64,000 nucleotides of DNA from CALFXN01 sp937957815. Its GTDB lineage: Bacteria; Synergistota; Synergistia; Synergistales; Aminobacteriaceae. Below the pieces are notes generated by a model. It did no database searches and was not told the origin of the DNA. It was given only the letters and a program-made list of their open reading frames with translations. Both the position numbers and the translations under genes were made by a program. This document shows positions 27,499 to 36,062 of this stretch, one piece after another (position 1 is the first letter of the stretch; every line of letters starts with the position of its first letter). The stretch is taken from the NCBI GenBank assembly GCA_036788195.1, contig DAIQNX010000007.1, positions 38,584-102,583 of the forward strand. Direction: 5' to 3'.

Positions 27499-28455
27499 TC
27501 ACGCGCCTCCGTACGATTTTCGGATTTTCGGGTTCAGGAAGGCGTAGATCACATCGACGGCGAGGTTCACGAAGATATACAGGACCGCGATGAACAGGAC
27601 CTCTCCCTGGACGAGAAGGTAGTCGCGGCGCATGATCGCGTCGACCATCAGCTTCCCGAGCCCCGGAAGGGCGAAGACCGACTCCGTGAGCACCGCTCCG
27701 GCGAGAAGGTGCCCGAGCTGGAGTCCGACGACCGTCACGACCGGGACGAGCGCGTTCCGAAGCGCATGTCGCCCGAGAACGAGCCGATCTCTGAGTCCCT
27801 TCGAACGGGCCGTCCGGATGTAATCCTGACGCATGACCTCGAGCATGCTCGAACGCGTGAAGCGGGTGATGATCCCCATGGACTGGAATGCGAGCGCGAA
27901 GGAAGGAAGGATGAGATGGCTCGCGACGTCCCATGCCCCCTTCTCCCAGCTTCCGAGACCGACCGAGGGAAGCCAGCCGAGAGTGAGGACGAAAAACACG
28001 ATGAGCATCATTCCCACCCAGAAGATCGGCACCGATACCCCGGTGAGCGCGAATGTCGTTATGAGAAGATCGCTGAAACGATTGTGGCGGAGAGAAGCCC
28101 ATATTCCGAGGGGCACGCCTGACAGCACCGCGAGAGAAAGCGCGCAGACGCTGAGCGTCATCGTCACGGGAAGCCGTTCGAAAATCAAGGAAAGGACATC
28201 CTGCCTGTAAATCAGCGAACGGCCGAGATCGCCCCTGAAGACACCCGAGACATAGGACGCGAACTGCGCGGGCAGAGACCGGTCGAGACCGAGTTCGACA
28301 CGGAAGCGCGCGACATCTTCGGGACTCGCCTCGGGACCGAGAAGCACGAGAGCGGGATCACCCGGTATCATCTTCATGAGAAGAAAGATGACGAGCAGAA
28401 CGAAAAACAGAGTCGGAACAATCTGGATGCAACGTCTGAGAATGAATCGTCCCAC
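27499..28455 (-). CDS. Peptide ABC transporter permease (DppB-type)
   Basis: This 318-residue permease has an N-terminal helix (FILRRCIQIVPTLFFVLLV), then the DppB-typical segments MIPGDPALVLLG and RSLIYRQDVLSLIFERLPVT. The EAA region (ARSKGLRDRLVLGRHALRNALVPV) faces the ATPases. GTG 28455 has AAGGAGG 7 bases upstream, which decides the start; the frame is open to 28494. It is the second gene of the operon, after the binding protein. Confidence 0.93.
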   Translation of the reverse strand: MGRFILRRCIQIVPTLFFVLLVIFLLMKMIPGDPALVLLGPEASPEDVARFRVELGLDRSLPAQFASYVSGVFRGDLGRSLIYRQDVLSLIFERLPVTMTLSVCALSLAVLSGVPLGIWASLRHNRFSDLLITTFALTGVSVPIFWVGMMLIVFFVLTLGWLPSVGLGSWEKGAWDVASHLILPSFALAFQSMGIITRFTRSSMLEVMRQDYIRTARSKGLRDRLVLGRHALRNALVPVVTVVGLQLGHLLAGAVLTESVFALPGLGKLMVDAIMRRDYLLVQGEVLFIAVLYIFVNLAVDVIYAFLNPKIRKSYGGA

Positions 28456-28543
28456 TCCGGCGCCTCCTTGCTCTGAATCCGGAATTCCTTCCATCCTGCG
28501 CGGGAAACGCCGTCTCAGCCGCGAAAAACGGAACGGAATCGGT

Positions 28544-28607
28544 GATATCCGCTCCGGGACCCCGGGAAGGGGGAGAGGCAGGTTCCCAGGTTTCCGGAGC
28601 GGATATC
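28544..28607 (-). repeat. 14-bp inverted repeat between binding protein and permease genes
   Basis: GATATCCGCTCCGG (28544-28557) and its perfect complement (28594-28607) are separated by 36 bases in the intergenic gap. In the transcript this forms a strong stem downstream of the binding-protein stop codon. It probably stabilises the upstream mRNA end or attenuates read-through, giving more binding protein than permease (inference). Confidence 0.7.
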
Positions 28608-28653
28608 GCGGCGGGACGCGGAGCGGATCTCCCCCCCGCCGGTGGTACGACGA

Positions 28654-30213
28654 TCAGTCGGAAAGCCAGGCGCTGTATCCGGGGCCGAACAGGCGAATCA
28701 CGCCGTTCGTCGCCGGGTGATAGTCCCTGAGACGCTTGTCCACGCCGTTGAGCGGCACGAGATGGTAGAGCGGATAGTAGCAGCGGTCCTTCATGATCAG
28801 CTCTTCGGCCTGTCGGTAGCAGCGGATTCGGTCTTCCTGCTTTCCTGTGGCCGCCGCCTTGTTGATGAGCGCGTCGACCTCCGGATTGCTGTACGCTCCG
28901 CCGTTTCCGTAACTCCCCTTCTTTTCCGAATGGAACATGTAGTAGATAAAGAACAGGGGGTCGGGATACCAGGTCCAGCCGATCGCGTAGATATCGGCGT
29001 CCGCCTTCGCGGTGACGCCCATGAAGCTTCCCCACTCGAGCGAAATGACCTCGACGTCGACGCCGACCTTCCGGAGCATCGCCTGCGCGATCACGGCGGC
29101 CTTCTTCCGGCGCTCGTCTTCGGACGTGTATATTTTCAGCTTCAATTCGCCGGGTTTCTTTCCAAGTTCCTTCAGAAGCTCGACAGCGCGCGCGGGGTCG
29201 TGCTTCGTATAGAAGCTGCGGACATCGGGATTATAGGCCCACGTTCCCGGAGGAATGGGTCCGTACGCCGCACGGCCGCTTTCGCCCGGGAAAAGGACTT
29301 TGGCGATCTGCTCGACGTCGACCGCACGGAAGAAGAGTTCGCGAACCTTCGGATCCGTCGTCGGCCCCTTGACCGAGTTCATATAGAAGGCGTAGACGTT
29401 GCACGGAGCCGCGGAAACGATATCGTACCCCGCCGCGGCCCTGATCTTCGAGACGTCCTGGTCGAGGACCTCCCGCGTCACGTGGACCTGTCCGCTCAGG
29501 AGCGCCGTCGTCATCGCGGTCTTGTTCGTGATGTACCGGAACGTGATCTTCTTCGGGAAGGGCTTGTGTTCCGCGTCCCAGTAATTCTCGTCGAGGGCGA
29601 GCGTCATGTGCGAGTCCTTCACCCACTCGACCATGCGGTACGGACCGCTTCCCACGGGGTGCAACGTGAAATCGGCGCCCCACTTCTCCACGTCCTCCTT
29701 CGGCACGACCGCCGCACCGACGTCGGTCAGAACCGCAAGGAGCGCCGCGAAGGGCTGGTTGAGCACGAGCTTCGCCGTACAGGCGTCGACGACCTCGACG
29801 TGATCGAGCATGAACAGGCGCTTCATCGGCGCGATCCTCGCCGCCCGTTCGAAGCTGTACTTGACGTCCTCGGCCGTGATTTCGCGTCCGGGCTGGTTGT
29901 CGGTCTTCTGGAAGCGCACGCCCCCGCGAAGCCGGAAGGTCCACGTCCGGAGGTCTTCGGAGAACGACCACGATTCGGCGATGCACGGGACGACCTCCGT
30001 CATCGGTCCGTTGTACCGAACGAGCGTCTCGTATACGTGGTACATGACCTGCGACGACGCCGCGTCCTGATACAGGGCCGGATCCATCGTGGTGGTGTTC
30101 TGATCCGTTCCGACGACGATCTCCCCCGAGCGATCCCCGGCCGCGAGGGCGATCGGGGTCGCAAACGCAGTCAGCGAGACGAGACACAACACAACGAAGC
30201 ACCTTCTCATCAT
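28654..30213 (-). CDS. Peptide ABC transporter substrate-binding protein (family 5)
   Basis: This 519-residue SBP_bac_5 protein has a signal peptide (MMRRCFVVLCLVSL..., cleavage near IALA-AG). Family motifs follow: TTTMDPALYQD, SWSFSEDLRTWTFRLRGGV, and ITAEDVKYSFERA. It captures peptides or a related ligand outside the membrane for the permeases at 28455 and 27497. GGAGGT lies 7 bases before ATG 30213; the frame's GTG at 30222 lies within the ribosome-binding site and is rejected. It is the first gene of the ABC operon, preceded by an AT-rich region. Confidence 0.93.
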   Translation of the reverse strand: MMRRCFVVLCLVSLTAFATPIALAAGDRSGEIVVGTDQNTTTMDPALYQDAASSQVMYHVYETLVRYNGPMTEVVPCIAESWSFSEDLRTWTFRLRGGVRFQKTDNQPGREITAEDVKYSFERAARIAPMKRLFMLDHVEVVDACTAKLVLNQPFAALLAVLTDVGAAVVPKEDVEKWGADFTLHPVGSGPYRMVEWVKDSHMTLALDENYWDAEHKPFPKKITFRYITNKTAMTTALLSGQVHVTREVLDQDVSKIRAAAGYDIVSAAPCNVYAFYMNSVKGPTTDPKVRELFFRAVDVEQIAKVLFPGESGRAAYGPIPPGTWAYNPDVRSFYTKHDPARAVELLKELGKKPGELKLKIYTSEDERRKKAAVIAQAMLRKVGVDVEVISLEWGSFMGVTAKADADIYAIGWTWYPDPLFFIYYMFHSEKKGSYGNGGAYSNPEVDALINKAAATGKQEDRIRCYRQAEELIMKDRCYYPLYHLVPLNGVDKRLRDYHPATNGVIRLFGPGYSAWLSD

Positions 30214-30394
30214 ACGTGTCACCTCCAGTGGATTTGTCGCAATTCCCGGCTTTCTTCCGACGCACCGGTCGCGCAGCGCCGATTCGCCTCAACAATACAT
30301 ATTTTATTTATTATGAAACAAATGTTGCGAAATGCGCAATGTGTCGCGGAGACGAAAGAACTTCCACGCATTTATGCACTCCGCACGAGAACAT
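30214..30394 (-). promoter_or_regulatory. AT-rich promoter region of the peptide ABC operon
   Basis: This 181-base gap between the PucR gene and the binding-protein gene is strikingly AT-rich at 30290-30325, unlike the flanking genes. It contains the palindrome TTGCG-aaatg-CGCAA at 30325-30339, a plausible operator. Individual -35 and -10 boxes are not clear-cut. Confidence 0.45.
30325..30339. promoter_or_regulatory. Palindromic operator candidate (possible PucR site)
   Basis: TTGCG and CGCAA flank a 5-base spacer upstream of the ABC operon. The adjacent gene encodes a PucR-family regulator, so it is the obvious candidate to bind here; this is inference from position only. Confidence 0.35.
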
Positions 30395-31534
30395 TCAGTG
30401 GTTCAGCGCGAGGAATGTGAGGGCGATACGGTAGAGGAACGCTTCGTACCCTGTGAGCGCTCCGGGAGGAAGGAGTTCTTCGATCTTCGAAAGGCGGTAT
30501 CGCAGCGTGTTTCTGTGGATATGGAGGATTTCCGCGGCTTCTTTGCAGGAACGGTCGCATTCGAGGAAGACTTTCAGTGTCTCGCAGAGGCTGGCGTTGT
30601 GTTCGCGATCGAACGATGACAGCGGCCCGAGGAGGGAACGCAGAGACGCAAGAAACTCCTCCCTCGCCGGATGATCGTCGAGACACGACAGGATCCCGCA
30701 GTCGCGGAAACGGAACACTCCGCTGCGACACCCGAGCGCGGCGACGATGTCGAGGGTCCTTCGGGCTTCGTAGAGGCTCCGGCGCACGCCGCACGAGAGC
30801 CCGTGCGATTCTCCGGCGCCGATGAGGAACGCCATGTCGCCCGAGTCCGGCCGGAAGCGTCGCAGCATCGGCGCCGGATCCTCATCGGGGGGACTCTTCA
30901 GCAGAAAGACGATATCTTCGCCCCTGACGGTCAGGAGAAAGTCACGTCCGAGCGACACGAACATCTCGTACAGAGCGCTCCTGATCCACGACGCTGCGCT
31001 CCCGCCCGCCCGGAGGACAACGATCCGTACGGGGGCGTGTGCCTCCCAGCCGAAACTGCCGAGTTCCTCGGCGGCCTTTTCGGGCTCCGTCCCGTAGAGC
31101 AGCCGCGCAAGGCAGTCCTGCCGGAGCGACGTCGAGCGCATCTGCGCCTCCCGGTCGAAGATCGCGGACATGACTTCCCTGATGATGGGGATATAGGCTG
31201 TGGAACGGTGGAGTCGGACGATCGGGAGCGCGCTCTCGTCGGCGATGCGGTACGCCTCGGGCGGCAGGTCGTCGATGAACCTCCCGAGCTTGATTCCGAA
31301 TCCCGAGACCCTTCGTTCGACCCCCGCGCGGATCAGGCGGCAGAGGGCTTCGGGTTCGTCCTTGAAGGCATAGGCCGTCGTGAAGAGGAAGCAGTCCGGG
31401 ATGATCCAGTTTTCGGCATCCGGGACCTCGATGACGTCGACCGAACAGACGTACCGGTCGACGCCTCTTGCGCCGGCAATGACCTCGGCTTCCGCGAAGA
31501 GCGGCAGCCTGAGCATTTCCCCGACCCGGATCAC
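30395..31534 (-). CDS. PucR family transcriptional regulator
   Basis: This 379-residue protein has an N-terminal PucR/purine-catabolism-type domain (MIRVGEMLRLPLF at the start, IIPDCFLFTTAYAFKDE), a central GGDEF-like degenerate region and a C-terminal HTH_30 helix-turn-helix (CKEAAEILHIHRNTLRYRL near 335-355). PucR-type proteins usually activate nitrogen-compound catabolism. The start is GTG 31534 after AGGAAGGGG. It lies directly upstream of the peptide ABC operon in the same orientation, so it likely controls that operon and perhaps itself. Confidence 0.88.
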   Translation of the reverse strand: MIRVGEMLRLPLFAEAEVIAGARGVDRYVCSVDVIEVPDAENWIIPDCFLFTTAYAFKDEPEALCRLIRAGVERRVSGFGIKLGRFIDDLPPEAYRIADESALPIVRLHRSTAYIPIIREVMSAIFDREAQMRSTSLRQDCLARLLYGTEPEKAAEELGSFGWEAHAPVRIVVLRAGGSAASWIRSALYEMFVSLGRDFLLTVRGEDIVFLLKSPPDEDPAPMLRRFRPDSGDMAFLIGAGESHGLSCGVRRSLYEARRTLDIVAALGCRSGVFRFRDCGILSCLDDHPAREEFLASLRSLLGPLSSFDREHNASLCETLKVFLECDRSCKEAAEILHIHRNTLRYRLSKIEELLPPGALTGYEAFLYRIALTFLALNH

Positions 31535-31577
31535 GCCCCTTCCTCCTTCCCTGTATCCTCACGGAAGATCGGCTTCC

Positions 31578-31624
31578 GGTACAAGGGTACCCCATCGGGA
31601 GGCCCGACGCAACGCTCCCGATGG
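31578..31624 (-). terminator. Tandem hairpins between HAD phosphatase and PucR genes
   Basis: Two stems lie here: a perfect 10-bp stem (arms 31592-31601 and 31615-31624) and a 5-bp GGTAC/GTACC stem (31578-31591). Both sit downstream of the sugar operon's last gene and ahead of the PucR start. No strong T-tract follows, so factor-independent termination is only probable. Confidence 0.55.
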
Positions 31625-31634
31625 AACCGCCCCG

Positions 31635-32459
31635 TCATGCGTCCAGAGGGATCCGCAGGAGTTCCGGAAGTTCCATGATCCGGACCTCGGGCCCGAAGGC
31701 GTTCGCCGCGGGGATGATCGCCGTTCCCATGAGGATCGCCGGGATTCCGGCCGCGTGCGCCCCCACGACGTCGATCTCCGGCGTGTCGCCGACCATGACG
31801 CACCGGGTCCCGGAAGGGAGTGTCGCAAGTGCCTGCCGGAACATGTCCGGCGAGGGCTTTCCGACGACGTGCGGCTCGCGCCCGGTCGCGATCTTCAGCG
31901 CCTCGACGAGAACGCCGACGGCCGGGAGCGGGCCGCGTTCGGAGGGGTACGTCCTGTCAGCGTTCGTCGCGATGAAGCGGGCTCCTTCCCGGATCGCGAT
32001 GCACGCCTCGCGGACATCCCGCATCGTGATCGCGTCGGCCCAGCCGACGATCACGGCGTCCCAGCCGGAACCGTCGCCGGTGGGACGCACGTCGAGCCCG
32101 GCCTCGCGGCATTCGTCGAGGAGCGCGTCGCCGCCGAGGATCATCGGCCGCTTGAGCCCTTCCGAGCCCGCGTATATCGCCGTCGCCCTGGCGGCCGTGA
32201 AGACCTCTTCGGGGAACGCGTCGACGCCCATCCGGTTCAGGCGCGCGGCGATCCCTTCGCGCGAGACGCTCGGATTGTTCGTCAGGAAACGCAGCCGCTT
32301 CCCGCGCGACCGGAGTTCGCGCAGCGTCTCGGGCGCCCGGGGCGTCGGATTGCGCCCGATGTACACGACGCCGTCGAGATCGAAGAAAAACGCGTCGAAA
32401 GAATCCGCGATGGTCCGTTGTTCCACGGCTCCGGTCCCCTTTGTCCGGTTTACGGTCAT
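31635..32459 (-). CDS. HAD-IIA family sugar phosphatase
   Basis: This 274-residue HAD-IIA protein (NagD/4-nitrophenylphosphatase type) has motif I FFFDLDGVVYIG, a cap region after GVDAFPEEVFTAA, motif III Lys in the HVVGKPSPDMF segment, and motif IV MVGDTPEIDVVGA. The phosphatase would act on sugar or nucleotide phosphates in the cytoplasm. It starts 11 bases after the permease stop and closes the sugar operon, where it may relieve sugar-phosphate stress (inference). A GTG 11 codons in (MEQRT...) is an alternative start. Confidence 0.88.
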   Translation of the reverse strand: MTVNRTKGTGAVEQRTIADSFDAFFFDLDGVVYIGRNPTPRAPETLRELRSRGKRLRFLTNNPSVSREGIAARLNRMGVDAFPEEVFTAARATAIYAGSEGLKRPMILGGDALLDECREAGLDVRPTGDGSGWDAVIVGWADAITMRDVREACIAIREGARFIATNADRTYPSERGPLPAVGVLVEALKIATGREPHVVGKPSPDMFRQALATLPSGTRCVMVGDTPEIDVVGAHAAGIPAILMGTAIIPAANAFGPEVRIMELPELLRIPLDA

Positions 32460-32469
32460 ATCCGTCGCG

Positions 32470-33432
32470 TCACTGCCGGGCGCGCAGCAGACGCAGCGCG
32501 ATGACGAAGAGCAGGATGCCTCCCCAGAGCGCGATGGCCAGATGCGGGCTCAGCCCCAGGAGGTTCAGACCGCTGCCGATCACCTGAAGCACCATCAGCG
32601 CCGCGACGAGCCCTCCGACCTTGCCGAAGCCGCCGTCGGGATTCACGCCGCCCAGAACGGACGCGAGAACGGTCACGAGCAGGTAGGAGCTGCCGTACCC
32701 CGCGCGCGCCGAGTTGAACCGCGCGATCATGATCAGGGCGGCGACGCCGCAGAGCAGGCCCGAAAGAATGTACGCCTTCATGAGAACGCGCTTCACGTCC
32801 ACGCCCGAGTAGGCCGCGGCGTTCGCGTTCGAGCCGGTCATCCGGACGCCGACGCCCCAGGGCGTCCGGTCGATCCATACGCCGACGAGCACGGCGCAGA
32901 CCGCGAAGATCACGATCGGAACCGGGATCCCGAGGACCGTTCCGTTCCCGACGAAGAGCACCGCGTCCGGAAAGCCCGAGATCACCGATCCCCGCGTGAC
33001 GAGGACGCCGATCCCCTCGAGAACCGTCGTCGTCCCGAGCGTCGCGAGAATCGCGGAGACGCCCAGGTGCGCGACGACGAAGCCGTTCGCGGCGCCGACC
33101 AGCGCGGAGACGACCATGGCCGAAGCGTAGGCGAGCGCCGTAATTCCGAGGACCGCGCCGGACGACGCGTCGGCGCCGGCGAGCCGCGTGAAGCAGAACG
33201 CGGCGGTGATTCCCGCGAGATTCGCGGTCGTGATGATCGAGAGGTTGATGCCCCCGGTCATCATCGCGACCATCATCGCGAGCGCGAGGATGCCGAGCTC
33301 CGGGAGCTGGAAGGCCATCGACTGAAGGTTCGCGAGGCTGAAGAACCGCCCACCGAGAAGCGACGCGAAGAGCGCAACGAGGCAGGCCAGCAGCGCGAGC
33401 AGCGAACGGATCACGGGATCAATCCGGAACAT
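32470..33432 (-). CDS. Sugar ABC transporter permease (RbsC/LsrD-type)
   Basis: This 320-residue permease has about nine hydrophobic segments and the RbsC-family motif MMTGGINLSIITTANLAGI near residue 60 (GG-I-LS), plus TGSNANAAAYSGVDVKRV late in the protein. It overlaps the end of the preceding permease gene by 14 bases, and the HAD gene follows closely. Two different permease genes in one operon indicate a heterodimeric channel like LsrC-LsrD. Confidence 0.92.
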   Translation of the reverse strand: MFRIDPVIRSLLALLACLVALFASLLGGRFFSLANLQSMAFQLPELGILALAMMVAMMTGGINLSIITTANLAGITAAFCFTRLAGADASSGAVLGITALAYASAMVVSALVGAANGFVVAHLGVSAILATLGTTTVLEGIGVLVTRGSVISGFPDAVLFVGNGTVLGIPVPIVIFAVCAVLVGVWIDRTPWGVGVRMTGSNANAAAYSGVDVKRVLMKAYILSGLLCGVAALIMIARFNSARAGYGSSYLLVTVLASVLGGVNPDGGFGKVGGLVAALMVLQVIGSGLNLLGLSPHLAIALWGGILLFVIALRLLRARQ

Positions 33433-34462
33433 CGATGCCGACCCCCCTTCCGGCTCCGTTCCGCGCGTTCCACGCCGTGGCGCTCACGGACGACAGGATC
33501 ACGCACCCGATGACGATCTGGTGCCAGTACGACGAAACTCCCAGAAGCGTCAGCCCGTTCTGCAGGATCGCGATCAGCGCGACGCCGAGCATCGTCCCGA
33601 GGAGCGTTCCGCCGCCGCCCGAGAGGCTCGCGCCCCCGAGGACGACGGCCGCGAGGACTTCCAGTTCCCGCCCGACGATCGAGTTCGGAGCGACCGTCTG
33701 CATGACCTGCGCCTGGACGACCGCGCCGACCGCCGCGAGAAAGCCCATGTAGCAGAAGACGAACAGGCGCAGGCCGAGCAGGTTGAAGCCCATGCGCGTC
33801 GCGGCCTCCGGGTTTCCGCCCATCGCGTAGATCTTGCGCCCGAGCGTCGTCCGGTTCAGAAGGAAGGCCGTGAACGCGAGAACGGCGATCAGCGCGCAGA
33901 TCGCGAGCGACAGGCTGTAGGTCGCGCCGCCCTGCGTGAAGCTCCAGACGTTCACGCCGTCGGCGAACCACTTCGGGAAGTCGTAGAGCCACTTTCCGCG
34001 CGTCACGAAGATCAGGATTCCGTAGAAGACGTTCAGCGTCGCGATCGTCACGATCATCGCGGAGACGCGGAGCGAGTGGACCAGCAGACCGTTCACCGCG
34101 CCGAGCAGCAATCCCGTGCAGGCGGCCGCGCTGAAGATCACGATCCAGCCGAAGGGAGCCCCCATCGACCCGCCATACTGCACGAGGATCGACGCGACGA
34201 CGTACTGGGCCACCGTGGCGGTCGCCGTGAAGGAGATGTCGATTCCGCCCGAGATGAGGACCGTGAGCAGCCCGGCCGCCATGATCCCGACGAAGGCGTA
34301 GCTGTTCAGCAGATCGAAGAGATTGCTCCACGAGAGAAAGCCGTCGGTCTTCGCGCCGAGAAAAGCGACGAGGAGCAGGATCACCCCCGCGAGCAGGAAC
34401 TCCCCGCGCAGGGCCGCGAAGCCCACGCGCGTTCGGCCGCAGAGGCGTTCGTCATTCCGCAT
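33419..34462 (-). CDS. Sugar ABC transporter permease (RbsC/LsrC-type)
   Basis: This 347-residue permease carries VLISGGIDISFTATATVAQYV near residues 65-85, the family's substrate-channel motif, and GGNPEAATRMGFNLLGLRLF later. The ATG at 34462 lies inside the 3' end of the ATPase gene (11-base overlap), so translation is coupled. It pairs with the 33432 permease. Confidence 0.92.
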   Translation of the reverse strand: MRNDERLCGRTRVGFAALRGEFLLAGVILLLVAFLGAKTDGFLSWSNLFDLLNSYAFVGIMAAGLLTVLISGGIDISFTATATVAQYVVASILVQYGGSMGAPFGWIVIFSAAACTGLLLGAVNGLLVHSLRVSAMIVTIATLNVFYGILIFVTRGKWLYDFPKWFADGVNVWSFTQGGATYSLSLAICALIAVLAFTAFLLNRTTLGRKIYAMGGNPEAATRMGFNLLGLRLFVFCYMGFLAAVGAVVQAQVMQTVAPNSIVGRELEVLAAVVLGGASLSGGGGTLLGTMLGVALIAILQNGLTLLGVSSYWHQIVIGCVILSSVSATAWNARNGAGRGVGIDVPD

Positions 34463-35939
34463 TGATCTTCACCGCCAGTTCCTTTTGAGAGATGCTGTCG
34501 GGGCGATACTCCCCGACGATCCGCCCCTTGCGCATCAGCAGCACGCGATGGGCGTTGCAGAGAACTTCGGGAACCTCGTCGGAGATCAGGATGATCCCGA
34601 TCCCCCTGGCCGCGAGCGCCTTCACGATCTCGAAGATGCCGTGCTTCGCCGCGATGTCCACGCCGACCGTCGGCGAATCGAGGATCAGGATCTTCGGGTT
34701 CGTCGCGAGCCACTTGGCGAGAACCACCTTCTGCTGGTTGCCCCCCGAAAGCGTCCGGACCGGTACGACCGGGTCGGAGACCTTGATGTTCAGGCTTTCG
34801 ATCCACTCCCGTACGGTCGCGTCGCACCTTCGGCCGTCGATGAGGCCCCCGCGGCCGACGAGGGAGTCGACAATCGAGAGGACGACGTTGTCCCCCGCCG
34901 ACTGGTCCAGGACGAGCCCGAGCGTCAGCCGGTCCTCGGGCAGGTAGCCGATCCCGGCCCGGATCGCGTCGCGGTTCGATTCGAGCCGGACGGCCGTCCC
35001 CTCGACGCGGATTTCCCCGGAGTCCGGCGCGGAGCAGCCGAAGAGCGACAGCGCGAGTTCGGTGCGGCCCGATCCGAGCAGCCCCGTGACGCCGAGGATC
35101 TCCCCCCGGCGCAGCGTGAACGAAATATCGGCGTAGTTGCGCTTCTTCGAGAGATTCCGGACTTCGAGCAGCGGCGCGTTCCCCTCGCAGGAGGTCCGGT
35201 TGATGCCCCAGGTAAACTGCTTCCCCGTCATCAGAAACGCGAGACGGGCGTCGTCCAGCTCCCGCGCGTCGTACACGCCGGCCTGTTCGCCGTCGCGCAG
35301 GACGGTCACGCGCCGGGCGATCTCCATGACCTCGTCGAGCCTGTGGCTCACGAAGAGAATCGCGAGGTCCCGGCGCTGCAGATCGCGGACGACCGAAAGG
35401 AGCGCGTCGACCTCCGTTCGCGTCAGGGAGGCCGTCGGCTCGTCCATGATGACGAGACGAGCGTCCTCCGCGATCGCGCGGCAGATCGCGACGAGCTGGC
35501 GGTCCGCGATCGACAGCTCGCGGACGGGCCTGTCGGGGTCGAGCGACACGCCGATCCGGCGCATCGCGTCGTCGGCGGACTTCCGGAGCCGCCGCCAGTC
35601 CACGAGGCGCCGTCCCTTCTCCATGTACTGCCGGATGCCGATGTTCTCGGCCACGGAGAGGTTCGGGAAGAGCGAAAGATCCTGATAGATCACCTGGACG
35701 CCCGCCGCGATCGACTCGTGCGGCGTCAGGCGCGCGCACGGCTTGCCGTCGATGCGGATCTCTCCCGCGTCGGGCGCGTAGACGCCGGACATGATCTTGA
35801 TGAGCGTGCTCTTGCCGGAGCCGTTCTCCCCGACCAGGCAATGGACCTCGCCCGGGGAGATCGAAAAATCGACCCCCTTCAGCGCGTGGACGCCGCCGAA
35901 GGACTTTCGTATTCCCGTGAGTTCGATGACGCAGGGCAT
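34452..35939 (-). CDS. Sugar ABC transporter ATPase, two ABC domains (RbsA/LsrA-type)
   Basis: This 495-residue protein has two fused ABC cassettes. Cassette 1 has Walker A GENGSGKST and Walker B LVIMDEPTASL, but the signature is degenerate (LSIADRQLVAI). Cassette 2 has LLGSGRTELAL in place of Walker A and an intact signature LSGGNQQKVVLAKW. Its Walker B is ILILDSPTVGVD, so the usual catalytic Glu is Ser. This asymmetry means one active ATP site is likely. GGAGG lies 8 bases before ATG 35939. Confidence 0.92.
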   Translation of the reverse strand: MPCVIELTGIRKSFGGVHALKGVDFSISPGEVHCLVGENGSGKSTLIKIMSGVYAPDAGEIRIDGKPCARLTPHESIAAGVQVIYQDLSLFPNLSVAENIGIRQYMEKGRRLVDWRRLRKSADDAMRRIGVSLDPDRPVRELSIADRQLVAICRAIAEDARLVIMDEPTASLTRTEVDALLSVVRDLQRRDLAILFVSHRLDEVMEIARRVTVLRDGEQAGVYDARELDDARLAFLMTGKQFTWGINRTSCEGNAPLLEVRNLSKKRNYADISFTLRRGEILGVTGLLGSGRTELALSLFGCSAPDSGEIRVEGTAVRLESNRDAIRAGIGYLPEDRLTLGLVLDQSAGDNVVLSIVDSLVGRGGLIDGRRCDATVREWIESLNIKVSDPVVPVRTLSGGNQQKVVLAKWLATNPKILILDSPTVGVDIAAKHGIFEIVKALAARGIGIILISDEVPEVLCNAHRVLLMRKGRIVGEYRPDSISQKELAVKINAE

Positions 35940-35957
35940 ATTCCGAGCCTCCAGACT

Positions 35958-35992
35958 GAAAAAGGAGCCGCGCCGACTGCGGGAGCGGCTCC
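35958..35992 (-). terminator. Hairpin with T-tract between sugar-binding protein and ATPase genes
   Basis: On the minus strand GGAGCCGC (35985-35992) pairs with GCGGCTCC (35964-35971), followed immediately by TTTTT. This has all features of an intrinsic terminator yet sits inside the operon. It is probably a partial terminator that gives excess binding protein over the membrane complex. Confidence 0.7.
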
Positions 35993-36062
35993 CTTTGCTG
36001 CTGCTTTTTCCGCGAACGGCGTGCGGACTTCCCGCGAACGCCGTTATTGACTTCCCGCGCCG

